64,000 nt of DNA. It comes from Lathyrus oleraceus (taxonomy: Eukaryota > Streptophyta > Magnoliopsida > Fabales > Fabaceae). The DNA lies in NCBI RefSeq assembly GCF_024323335.1, contig NC_066581.1, positions 292,836,536 through 292,900,535 of the forward strand. Direction: 5' to 3'. The notes beneath the pieces are model-generated. The model was given only the letters and a program-made list of their open reading frames with translations. It was not told the origin of the DNA and made no database searches. The first letter of the stretch is position 1; the number at the start of each line of letters is the position of its first letter. Shown here piece by piece: positions 1 to 10,527 of this stretch. Made by a program: the position numbers and the translations under genes.

Positions 1-403
1 GTGGAAATCTCCTGTAATGATCCTTGAGTGTATATCTCCTTAATAATGAGAATTGTTCAATTACCGGATCTTAAGATTGTTTTCCCCTAAGACCTCAGAG
101 GGAAACCTTTGGTGTTCAATCTGACCTCTAAGTTCTTAGGTGATTATGATGAAACCAAGTCATTTTAATTTAACAAGAATAAACCGGTAACCATAAGGTA
201 TCCCTAGTCCTAGGTGATGTCTATTATGGTTTCACTGTATAAAAACCTTAACAATTGCAATCCTGCTAATCGTTAACCATACATCAATCTTAATTTTTCT
301 GATAAAGAAAGCATTACACAAATTACACAGTGAAATTGATAACAAATAACATATATTAAGGAAAATCTAACATCAGAGTCATTACATGATCAATTCAGGG
401 ACA
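1..403 (-). repeat. Start of the Athila-like 3' LTR (partial) with preceding PPT
   Basis: On the minus strand a purine run (AGGGGGGG, 404-411) is followed at 403 by TGTCCCTG, the arrangement expected for a polypurine tract and the first bases of a 3' LTR. The LTR would run leftwards out of the window, so neither its end nor a second copy can be checked. A second G-rich run on the minus strand near 2464-2471 is a weaker alternative site. Confidence 0.4.
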
Positions 404-411
404 CCCCCCCT

Positions 412-2548
412 GGCATTGGGGGGTTAGCCTATCATATTATTCAAATCAGATACAAGATGAAATTGAGACATTACAAAAAGTTTGGAATTTCATTTATCTT
501 CAATCGCGTCCGCTCTTGAAGGATCTCCGTTCTTCTTCCTTTTCCATTGCTTCAATCTTGATTGTCTCTAATCTTTCATCGTGTAAAAAGTCTCTCTCTC
601 CATATTCAAATCTCCTATAAATAGTTCCTGATGACAATTTTTATCTAGCAAAAGTCCAAAATGGCCTCCGGAATAAGTCGTGCCAAAAACAACACAAAAT
701 TGGAAAATCAAGTGTCCAAGCCAAAACTGGCAGTGTCAGGCAACACAATAGGTCGTGTTGGGGTTCTGGAGCATAATGCTTGACACACCCCTTCAGGGAG
801 GCTGACACGGGCCGCGTCAGCTGACATGGGAACCCGTGTCATCTCCCTGTTTTCCTCTTCCCATTGTCTTCTCCTGACACGGTCCGTGTTAGGCAACACG
901 GGTGGCCATGTCAGGACTACTGTATGTCCAATTTTCTTCTTCTGATGGGCCCGGAACGTTTGATTTTCTTATCTATCCCTCTGGTACTCTTGCTTACACC
1001 TGAAACCAATAGAACTACCACAAAGGGACATAAAATGGAGTATAATGATGCTTATAACATGTAATCAACAACTGGAAACAACAATGCAGAACATCTAAAT
1101 TACTAAACAAAACAATAAAATAAATGGACTAATGTGTTACCGACTTCGTACAAAGGTGCCAAATGAGTGTCAGAAAACAAGTAGAATTGGAGACTGATAA
1201 CAACCCCAAACTTATCTCATTGCTTGTCCTGAACTGATGCTCGAGACATCCGGACGGTTACCCCAAGTTTCGCATCCACAATGCTACTGCGATCTTTCAC
1301 AATCTCCTATTCACTTTTCAATCACAGTTTTACTCTTTCCCAATTTTCGACATCAGCCACACTTTCACCTTGACGCACCTTTTGGCCTGTAGCTCTTCAC
1401 ACTCTCACCAAATCTCTCGAGATCAAAGTGTTTACACTCAAGAAAAACAGATCATGCAAAGTTAACTCTTAGGTTTGAAATACAGATACCTTCATAACAA
1501 GAAACACACAACACACACTACTAAAGGAATTTTTGGGTTATAGCGGGGCTAAGGTGTAAGGTGGGGAGTCAAAACAAAAAATGGAAACACTAGGGGTTTA
1601 GGCTCAGAGTTTGTGTTGTTACCCTCGTAACTGTTGTTCAATCTAAAAAATCTGGGGTATTTCTTTTGGACACCATTCTTGTTGAGATTCATTGGCTCAT
1701 ATATTTTTCTTTTATGGCTCTTTGAGCATGCTTTTTGCCAACTTTAATACTTCTCGATAACTGCTTCATGATTTTTTTTCTTTGAATTTTCTCATCTTTT
1801 TGCACTTATCTACCATTCATCGGTGTCCTCAACATTTTGATGAAACCCCAAACTTAGGCTTTTCTGCAGCTTCGGAGTAAACAACACTTATCTAAGCAAG
1901 GTGTGGTAGTGTATGGGCTTATGGTTATATACAATGGTTAAATAACAAACAAAAGGAAATATGGCTCAAATTTAGTGAACGAAGGGTAATAATGGTGGGT
2001 TGGCTGGAAAGGCTCAGGGTTAAAATAAAAACAATGTCTTAGTGTGTACAGTGTGTTATGAAGTTTCAGTATCTCTAATGCAAACTCAGATAGACAGAGA
2101 CATACCTGAATAGCTCTCATGATGACAGGTGTTTGGATTTTTGTATTCCTCACCATGTTTTGTCTAGCTTGTAGGCTTCCAAGATATCTCTCAGTGTAAT
2201 GTACCTTCGTCTTTGCTTTGGTTACAGAGTATCCCTAAGAAGTCCAGTGATAGAGAGTCGCGTTCGATTGTTCGGGTCAGTAGCATCAACTTTCGGGGGT
2301 TTCCAGAAGAGGAAGTAAAGGGGTGTGTCTTCCATCCAATCGCTTCAAGCTTCATCATTCATCCGACACACATGTGCTTTATTTGTAATACATAGAATAC
2401 CACACAACTAATTAAAACAAAAATACTAAGAACAAAACAAACAACAAAAACAACAAATAATAACCCCCCCTCACACACACACACACACTTGAACTAAACA
2501 TTATCTGTAATGTTTAATCTGAGATAGAGAGGGACTCACACCGATTCA
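412..2548 (-). other. Athila-like 3' non-coding region
   Basis: AT-rich sequence between the post-pol ORF and the presumed PPT, with no supportable ORF. It holds a palindromic GACACGG cluster at 690-920 and a short (CA)n run at 2471-2488. The block near 1200-1260 contains an AACCCCAAACTTA stretch, a kind of sequence I associate with Athila 3' regions. Nothing gene-like is seen. Confidence 0.6.
690..920. repeat. Cluster of GACACGG / CCGTGTC palindromes (left)
   Basis: Several imperfect palindromes built on CTGACACGG followed by a CCGTGTCAG-like half, for example near 803-839 and 875-915. Some copies have decayed (CAACACGG, CATGTC). The same motif is clustered on the other side of the Athila post-pol ORF at 4185-4350. 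Confidence 0.8.
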
Positions 2549-3823
2549 CTATGGTGGCGAAAATTGCAACATCAGACGTTGCATCATCGCGTGCATCTCG
2601 TCCATAAGAGTCCCTTGACGGGCTTGCTCTATGCCTTGGTATGTTTGCTCCGCTCGGAGATCGCCAATTTCGGTTTGCACCCACGACCATTGATTCGGCG
2701 TCACATATGATGACCCGACACCTGGGTGCGTGGAGTCCTCTGGTGGAGCAGAAAATTGCTCCTGATCCTGCATCTCTTCCTGTACTTCTTCCTCCGTTGG
2801 GTCACCTGCAGCAAATGTGTCAGCATTGTGCTCGTCCATATCATCTTGGACGACACTCTCATATAGATAATTAGCCGTGTTAGAAATGCTAATTCGTGCA
2901 GGGTCAGGAAGAGCCATAATAAACTGACCCAAACTCATTAAGGCATAATAATCAGAAACTTGTGAAATCATACCTTGATGGACCAATGCATTCATGTCCA
3001 GTTTATGCTTACCTGCCACCGGTGTCTCATTAAGTGCATCCTGGTCATATCCAAAATGGTGGGCAATCTGAGTGATGATGCCCCCTATGGAGATTCCCCC
3101 TTGGGCTGCTCTCCCCATGCGACCCAGATAATCCGCAGCAAATACTGCAACGCTCACAGCTACCCGGTTTGCCACGGCAAACAAAAAGAAGAGTTCCCTC
3201 TGGGTGGCTACACCTGTGCTATCCCCCCTGCCAAAAAGTGTGAAAGTCAGCACCTTCTGGTCATACCTGAAACATGGGTTTTGAATGCCTGATGCCTTCT
3301 CCCCTTTAGCCACATAGTTTGATCGTCCCGTAATGGCCAACCAGAAAGTCTTAGCATCAAAACTATCTGGTACGGCGCCGGGGCCATAAAGGGGTAGGCG
3401 AAGAATTTCACCCAGCTGCTCCACTGTCAACTCGTGGTCGACATTGTATAACCTGAAAGACATTGTTCCTCCAAAGTACATCGTTGTACCCGTCCAACCT
3501 TTTTTCAGCTTGAACTCAATTGTGCTCAAGAATTCTAAAGTGATGCGCTCATAGGTTCGCGCTTCACAATGCACAAACTCAAGCATTCCGAGGACATGGA
3601 ACATCCTATCTATCTCTTCAGGCAAACCTAATTGAAATAAAGTATCGGAGCAAAGGTACCTTATCAGAGTGATTTTCCGTTTGACGTGAGATGCGTACCT
3701 CCATTCATGCTCCGAGTTGTCAAATATGATATCATGTGAATTCGGATGACGGATTGTCCATTTCCGTGGACGGGATGACTCCGCATCTGTTTGTTTCTCT
3801 TTTGAAATTCATTTTGGCGGCAT
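2549..3823 (-). pseudogene. Athila-like post-pol ORF (ATHILA ORF-1-type protein), frameshifted near its start
   Basis: The open frame ends at 2549 and runs upstream to about 3807. Its clearest part (3625-2549, 358 codons) carries blocks typical of the plant retrotransposon ATHILA ORF-1 family: FRLYNVDHELTVEQLGE, RLPLYGPGAVP, NPCFRYDQ, FGRGDSTGV, GGIITQIAHHFGYD. An acidic, Gln-rich tail follows. A plausible ATG lies at 3823, just after a TTGCAG that could be a 3' splice site. A frameshift near 3795 separates that ATG from the main frame. The ORF sits downstream of integrase, where env-like genes are found in this clade. Its biochemical function is unknown, and I see no convincing membrane segment. 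Family call fairly sure; start uncertain. Confidence 0.7.
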
Positions 3824-4032
3824 TTTTTATTCCTGCAACATAATCTATCACCCCAAAAAATATGGAAAACAGAAAAAAGATTACCTTAGACTTGTAGAGG
3901 ATGGCGTGTAGAGCAACTTTTGTGAAGGGTGCCGACAATTTGGACAGAGTAAGGTGCTAAAGTTGAGAGCTTTAAGATGGTGTGGTTATGGAGGAAGGTT
4001 AAGAACAAATGAGGAAGGAGAGGGATGATGTG

Positions 4033-4071
<39 letters not shown>

Positions 4072-4581
4072 AAATCATATTTTATTGGTAGGTTAAGGGT
4101 AAAATGTGTTTAAGTGGTGGAAAATCCGGGTGAGGTCAGCAAAAGCACAAAAAGACAAATTTTGAAAAATATGGTCATCGGGCCTGACACGGGTCATGTC
4201 AGCTGACACGGGTGGCCGTGTCAGACCACTGTAATTTGATGGCGCCTTCAGTAGAGTTGACACGGGCCGTGTCAGCTGACACCGGAGGCCGTGTCAGTCT
4301 ATTGTAAAAATTTTGCTTTTCCATTGCTTGCCTGACACGGGTCGTGTCAGGGCCCTATTTTTCCAAAAAATTTCCAATTTTTCCACTATTTTTGGTTATT
4401 ACCCTGTTCTCTGGCATCCAACAATCTTTTATGAGTTTAACTCAACCCTTCTCTTCTGCACTCTGCGATGTAACTGTGAACCTACACAAACCTGTAAACC
4501 CACCAAACATGAAAATAGTTAGAATAAAACCGCGTGGGTTGCCTCCCTCATTCTTGGAGACGAACATTATCGATTAGACCG
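3824..4581 (-). other. Athila-like spacer between integrase and the post-pol ORF
   Basis: Non-coding sequence holding a (GA)n microsatellite at about 4038-4066 and the right-hand palindrome cluster. It continues directly from the integrase stop once the solo LTR is removed. Short ORFs here are not supported. Confidence 0.6.
4170..4350. repeat. Cluster of GACACGG / CCGTGTC palindromes (right)
   Basis: Five to six copies of CTGACACGG and CCGTGTCAG halves in about 170 bp. They include near-perfect palindromes (GACACGGGCCGTGTCAG near 4260-4277) and back-to-back joints through CAGCTG. They match the cluster at 690-920 on the other side of the ORF. Confidence 0.85.
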
Positions 4582-4586
4582 CTTTC
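4582..4586. repeat. Target site duplication of solo LTR D (left copy, CTTTC)
   Basis: CTTTC directly abuts the 3' end of solo LTR D and is repeated exactly at 9379-9383 on its other side, a standard 5-bp Ty3/gypsy target duplication. Confidence 0.85.
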
Positions 4587-5639
4587 TCTAGCGGTGTATT
4601 CGTTACCATTGGAAATATTGACTAAATCCAAGGTAAATCATATAAAGTCGAGTCGCCACCGCACTTCTATTTATCCAAAGGAAAGGTTAGAAAGCGAACA
4701 AAAACCTAAAAGTTTTACAAACAAAACTAGTAAAAGACAAAGATCTGGGTAAGGGGGTTGGTTATGCAAAGGGAAGGTGTTAGGCACCCAATGCATCCTA
4801 GGTACTCCTAGGGAGCCCTTTTCATGCTTGTTGCAAAGGTTATTGTTTATGAAATTATTTTGTGCAAACATGATTGAAGAGATGAGAAAAGAATATACAA
4901 GTTTATTTACATTTTATGTTTGGATGGATGAACCCATTGCCTACGTACCCTCTCATGAAAGATAAGGATCAAAACCCCGTAGTTCGGGTAAAAGATTTCA
5001 AAACAATGAGTGGATTGATTGGTCCAAAAGCCTTAAGGTCTTTTGTTATCAAAGGGAGAAAACTCGACCTGAAAAACCACAAGTCCACCATGTGAGGATA
5101 ACTTCGACATGCTAGTGAGGGGTTAGCCCTATAATAAGCATGGAAGACTTATTGTCCAATTCATTAAGGACATAGGTGAGTATTACATCTACCACAAAGA
5201 TAACTCAAATCTAATAGCTAAAGGTTATGAAAAATTTGATTAAGAAGTGGACATGGAGCCACAAAAGCACATTTGAGTGGGTTGTATTAACCAATTAGAA
5301 GTATGTACAAAAATGGTCAAAGTTGACTTAAAGATTCAATTCAAAATGAGTGTTATGAAAAGAGAGTTTGAAAATCAAAAGCTTAAGGCTTAGGTTTCTA
5401 ATGTTGAAAACAAGTCAAATGTTTGCACAAAAGTTTTTGGTTTGGGTTAAGGATGAAGAAGGATCAAGGTTAAGCATGCAAGAGGTGGGGGATAAAAGAA
5501 TGCAATCACAAGTAGGGTTTCTCTCTTGAGATCATATGGATGATCCAAGTAAGTTCCATCCTTTGGAATGAGCAAGCACAAGGCAAAAGCAAATAACAAG
5601 TCTCAAAAGAGAGCTACAAAGGAAAGGAAACAAGTTGCC

Positions 5640-5790
5640 AATAAATGGACTTACACCCAACTCCTAAAAGAAAAACGGAAACAGAATGCCAATATATGGA
5701 CTTAGATCCGACTCCAAACAACACAACGGAAACAGAATGCCAATATATGGACTTAGATCCGACTCCAAACAAAAAACAAATGTCAAAAGG
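5640..5790 (-). repeat. Short tandem repeat in solo LTR D
   Basis: Two to three copies of a roughly 55-bp unit with ACAGAATGCCAATATATGG and CCGACTCCAAACAA. Related units occur in the LTR of B (24030-24190) and of C (43740-44400), so this is an old component of the Ogre LTR and not a local duplication. The small peptides readable through it are not genes. Confidence 0.8.
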
Positions 5791-8236
5791 AAACATGCAA
5801 AAGCAATTAAGCAAACAATGCATCACACTCTATATACAAACAAGAGGCTCAATCAAAAGGGTGGGATTTAGTCAAGAGGGGTCATATCAACCTCGACAAA
5901 CAAGCCAAAACTGTAATGGTAAGCTGTGAGCTCTTAACCACTAACATTGAGAGTTAGGGTGAAGCTGATGAAAATGGAAATGAGGATGAGACCTCATGCT
6001 CTTAACCCTGGCCTGGGTGAGCTTATGACAAAGAAAACGTGGGGATCTAGAATGTGGGATCCTATTCCACTTGACAGACTCTAAACAAGATCTTGGTTAC
6101 TTGTTCAAGAGCATCAGCACGTAGTGCGAGCATAATGAACGACTCACTGAATAATAGGGGATTGATTGCTAATCCCTTCTATCTGTCAATTGCCTCTTCA
6201 CTTAGGAGGACTTATCAAGTAACATGCCTCATTTATAGGTCTTTGGCACAAATGTAAACAATCACAAACAGAGCCTCATAAGGAGGACTTCAGCCAAAAT
6301 GCCTGCCAAAAAGGTGACAGGACTTCCAGACTACATGAGTAAGAGAGTAGCTACCTAAGTGGTGTATCAACCACAATCCAAAGCTCAAGCAAGAGCTAAA
6401 AGGAAGCAACTAATGTACCTGTACAAAAGCTAAACAGTTAATATCTCATATAGAAAACCAACAGACAAACAGTGGAACTTTCCAATATTTACAACTCAAT
6501 GAACAATGCTCAAGTAATCAAGTGAACTCATGAGCATCAATTAGAACCTACAAAACAGCAAGATTTAGTACTCAAAGGCATTTGTATCTCACAAAGTGAG
6601 ATCAAACCAAACATCAATGCTAAATGTCCAAACCTGAAACACAAAGCACAATTAGTTCATGTACAAAACACTAGTACAAAGACTAGGTTCAAAACCTAAT
6701 CAAATGATCAAAACAGAAGTCAATCTCTTGTACAAACCAAGTTCAAACATGTCATAAGATGTCCTCAAAAGGACCAGCATCAATTCACAAAGCAAAGGCA
6801 TCAAATGATCTATGTAAAACAAAGACCAACAAATGAGCACAAAATGGACAATCAAATTAGAAAAATCCAAATCAAAATAGAAATGCATCCAATGGCTATG
6901 AAATTTTTTATGCAAGCTAATCATGTCATGGAAAAACATCATGCAAAACATTAGATCCAGAAGAGCTCAAATGATAGGTGATCAAAAATGCACAAATGCA
7001 AGGCACAAAATGTGACACAAATTGTCACAACATATCTTCATGTGTCCAAAACAGTGATGGCATATGATAAAAATTCCAAACCAATTCTTAAAAGTCATAT
7101 CACATGTGAAGATTAAGCTCACCAAATTTCAGATCAATTGGATCAACACATAGCATTTCACAAAGCATTGAATGTAACATGTCAATTTGGCATAAGGTAC
7201 AAAAACAAATTCACAATTAAAAATCCAGCACCAAACAAATCATGAAATAAATCCTATAAAAAACTAGAGATCAAAACAAGAATGTGAAAAAAAATTGGGA
7301 TCAATTTGGACATTTTTTCAATTTTTAATGATTTCTTAAAGTTGAAGGAAATAATGTGAAATAATATGAAATAATGGAGGGAAAATGAAATTTGAATAAA
7401 ATCAGCAAATGCATGAGCCAAGGATCGAACACACGCCATGCAGGAGAAATCGAATGAAATTCAGAAAAAGCGCACAGGCCAGGCATCGAACGCGCGCAAG
7501 CAAGGTTCAGAAGCGCTTAAGCCAAAACGCAACGTTTTGACCACACGAACCCTAGAAACAACCAGACGGTCGGAACAGTGTTTCCGGTCGTCTTCTCCGG
7601 TCGTCTCCGGCGGAGATGCATACGAAATTTTCTAGAAATCATCGTGCCATATACCATTGGAAAGCTCTTGCAACGTAGATCATGGATATCACATCAAATC
7701 AACTTAAAACCTCATGGATTCTACGGATCGAACAAAAACATTATTAACATCAAAACTTTAAGTTCACATATCATGATCAATATTCAGCCAAATCAAGATC
7801 TAAACCTATCAGCATGTTCGGCAAAGCAAGATCTACATATTTATGGCAAGAAAAAGGCAAAAGGAGATGGTCGAATTTTCACCTACTTAAGATGGCAGTG
7901 GTTGAAATCGTGTGTTTAAGCTCTCTCCAGCTCCAGATCAACTTCCTGAACCTTGCTTTGAAGCTTTATGCAAGAAATAATGGTTGAAAGCACTTGAATC
8001 TAGCTCAATTTCAAGCTTCCATCTCCATGTTCATGTACATGTGTAGCTCGAATTCTTGCTCAATTCTTCAAACTAGTGGTTGGATCTTGCTTAGAATTCT
8101 TCCAGGATCATGAATGTGCAAAGAAAATGAAGGTTTGTATGAAGAATTTTGGATTTCGAAGAGAGAGAAAAAATGGAGGGAATGGAAAATTTGATCTCAA
8201 TTATGTTATCTCCTTTGCAAAACAGTTATGATTTGG

Positions 8237-8244
8237 CTTATATA
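8237..8244 (-). promoter_or_regulatory. Putative TATA box of LTR D
   Basis: TATATAAG on the minus strand, 1.13 kb from the LTR start. TATA-like boxes occur at comparable depth in A, B and C, which supports a Pol II promoter that makes the U3 about 1.0-1.4 kb long. Confidence 0.5.
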
Positions 8245-9378
8245 CTCTTTGTTAATCATGCTGAAATCAGGATTAGGCTTTGGTTAATTGAGATTAGAGA
8301 GATATGAGGTGAAGTGCAAAAAATGCAAGTGTGCTTAGCATGGCCATGTAGCACGTGAACAGTACCATGCAAGCTGGGATTTCACTTAAAAACATCCAAT
8401 AATCATCATGGAATTGGTATTTGGCTTGTATGATCATCCAATTTTGAATTATCAAAATTCCCTCCAAAATGCACATGTGTGAACAAGTGATCATATGAGC
8501 TTCTTTCATGCAAGGCAATGATTCATTTGGAATCTCTTGGTCATGACAATCATTTTGCAAAAAGAGTGGACCAATTTGGAGTTTTGAATCAAAAGTTATG
8601 CCACTTTGAAATTCCATGCATACTTTGTGATCATTTGGCCATAACTTCTCAACCAATTATCAGATGGACATGATATAGGACTTTTTGAAAAGAGGAGAGA
8701 AATATCTTCAACTTTCATGTTCACAAAAAATCCATTTGAAGCTTATTTTATGTTGGAAAGTCAAGTTGAATGTGGACCAAAACCTTGCCATTTTTGGATA
8801 TTTGAAATTACAGGTCACTTTCCATTTTTGGAAACTTTTGCCATGACTTCAAAATCTTCAAGATAGATGTTTGACATAATGAATAGGCCTTGTTTGAACA
8901 TGATTAGGATGTTTCAAATCATTTCCCCCACCTCAAAGCCCTCAGTTGATTGCACAGTTGACCATTTGGTCCTCAGATGACCAAGACATGTTTTAATGCA
9001 CTTGAGCCCTCCACCACTTGGGGAAAATGCTCCAAAAATGGAACCCTAGCTCATGTAAGCTCCATATAATATCATGTGATCCTCATCTCAATAAAATACC
9101 ATTAATTCAATGCACAAAGGAAATCCTTGAAGGCCTTGACCTGATGCTTGCTTCAGCTACAAAACAAATGTTAGTGACATATTTTTGTGCTTTTAGTTAG
9201 TGATAAAACAAGAAAAACAATGATATAAAATGCAAGCATGCCCGGTGATCTCAAACCACTCACAAGAGATCTCTTCCCAAAGGGAAAAGAAGCCAAGATG
9301 CTCAAATGATCCTTAAGGCTATGCAATGCAATGCTATGATGCCATGAGGGATCTTAGGGACAAAATTGGGGTCTTACA

Positions 9379-9383
9379 CTTTC
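9379..9383. repeat. Target site duplication of solo LTR D (right copy, CTTTC)
   Basis: Exact partner of the copy at 4582-4586. It lies just after the Athila integrase stop codon. Confidence 0.85.
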
Positions 9384-10062
9384 CTATCCCTTATAATAGC
9401 GTTTCAACCTTTGTCTGTTTACCTTGAAGGTATCCCCATTATTTGGATTTTTCAGTTCGATAGCTCCATGGGGAAACACTATGTGAACCACAAACAGACC
9501 CGACCACCTGGATTTCAACTTTCTTGGAAAAAGCTTTAATCTGAAGTTGAACAAGAGCACCAATGGTCCCTCGACAAACTCCTTTCTCCGCAGCTTCTCA
9601 TCATGCAATTTCTTCATTTTTATTTGTAGAGCTTGGCGTTCTCATACTCTTGATTCCGAAACTCCTCTAACTCGTGGAGTTGAAGGATTTGGGACTCACC
9701 TGTTTTAGCCAGATCATAATTCAAGAATTTGGATGCCCAAAATGCTTTGTGCTCCAACTCTAGTGGCAAGTGACAAGCTTTACCATAAAACAACTGATAC
9801 GGAGACATATCTATGGGCATTTTGAAAGCCGTTTTATACGCCCATAGTACATCTTCTAATTTTAATGCCCAATCTTTCCTAGATGCGCAAACAGCCTTTT
9901 CCAATATTTGCTTTATCTTCCTGTTGGACACTTCTGCCTGGCCACTCGTTTGAGGGTGATACGGAGTGATGATCTTGTGTTTAACATTATATTTCTTTAG
10001 CAAATTCTCCATCAGTTTGTTCAAAAAGTGAGTGCCTTCATCGCTAATAAGTGATGATCTGC
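9384..10062 (-). pseudogene. Athila-like integrase, core and C-terminal remnant
   Basis: Reads on the minus strand from about ISDEGTHF (second catalytic Asp region, near 10050) through [13 protein letters not shown] (catalytic Glu region), then the [16 protein letters not shown] block typical of Athila integrase, then a C-terminal domain ending at the TAG at 9384-9386. It is read in pieces 10024-9620 and 9617-9384. The N-terminal HHCC zinc finger and the first catalytic Asp are missing because RNase H is fused directly to the middle of the core near 10062. It cannot encode an active integrase. Confidence 0.85.
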
Positions 10063-10527
10063 CACTGTGTTTTCACACCCTCTTTTGTCTCGGATTTCTA
10101 CATCAAATTCTTGGAGGAGTAAGGTCCACCTGAGAAGTCTCAGCTTAGAGTCTTGTTTAGTAAACATATATTTCAAAGCGGCATGGTACGTATACACTAC
10201 AACTTTTGATCCTAACAAATATTGCCTGAACTTGTTAAAAGCGTAAACCACGGCTAACAACTCTTTTTCTGTGGTTTCATAGTTCATCTGTGTCCGGTTC
10301 AACACATGACTAGCATAGTAAATGACATGTAATAACTTCTCTCTTCGTTGTCCTAAGACTTCCCCTACAACAATATCACTAGCATCACACATGATCTCAA
10401 ATGGAAGAGACCAATCGGGGGCAATAACAATGGGTGCTGAAATCAGTTTGCTCTTCAATCTCTCAAAGGCTATGGTGCATTCTTAGTTGAACAGAAACGC
10501 CTTATCTTTAACAAATAGAGTGGTCAG
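10063..10527 (-). pseudogene. Athila-like RNase H remnant
   Basis: A minus-strand frame (start region 10458) with the Ty3/gypsy RNase H signature: [49 protein letters not shown], and the end motif GCENTVADH. The reading continues upstream through a stop codon to 10527, where the LTR of Ogre A cuts it. The RT domain must lie on the far side of the nest. Downstream it is joined out of frame to the integrase core by an internal deletion. Confidence 0.85.

Larger units (their letters stand above)
4587..9378 (-). repeat. Solo Ogre LTR (D), 4792 bp
   Basis: On the minus strand it begins TGTAAGACCCCAATTTTG at 9378, the same start as the LTRs of Ogre A and C. It ends near 4587, where the terminal block aligns with the end of the C LTR (GCGGTGTATTCG) although the final TG/CA pair has mutated. 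No PPT or PBS abuts it. Exact CTTTC duplications flank it and the Athila sequence resumes on both sides, so it is a solo LTR left by intra-element recombination. Internal landmarks: a TATA box (8237-8244), a short tandem repeat (5640-5790), the CCTAGG-AGTA-CCTAGG hairpin (4797-4812) and the GGTGGCGACTC box near 4646-4656. No real ORF is present. Confidence 0.9.
1..10527 (-). mobile_element. Athila/Cyclops-like Ty3-gypsy LTR retrotransposon, partial, interrupted
   Basis: Minus-strand element read from right to left: RNase H remnant, integrase remnant, a post-pol ORF of the ATHILA ORF-1 type, 3' non-coding region, polypurine tract and the start of a 3' LTR. It is the oldest layer of the nest. 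Ogre A interrupts it at 10527/10528 inside the sequence that leads into RNase H. The solo LTR D (4587-9378) interrupts it just after the integrase stop codon. Its gag, protease and RT should lie right of the window, beyond all nested elements. The lineage call rests on the RNase H and integrase wording and on the post-pol ORF. Confident for Athila clade, not for the named family. Confidence 0.8.

Noticed and set aside
2464..2471. G-rich run on the minus strand as the Athila polypurine tract
   Set aside because: No convincing TG-start LTR sequence follows it; the run at 404-411 followed by TGTCCCTG fits better, although neither is proven.
2641..3292. Plus-strand ORFs at 2641-2874 and 2975-3292
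   Set aside because: Antisense to the Athila post-pol ORF, whose minus-strand protein has recognisable family blocks.
7254..7919. Short ORFs inside solo LTR D (for example 7578-7919)
   Set aside because: No domain and no conservation in the other LTRs. The sequence is LTR DNA.
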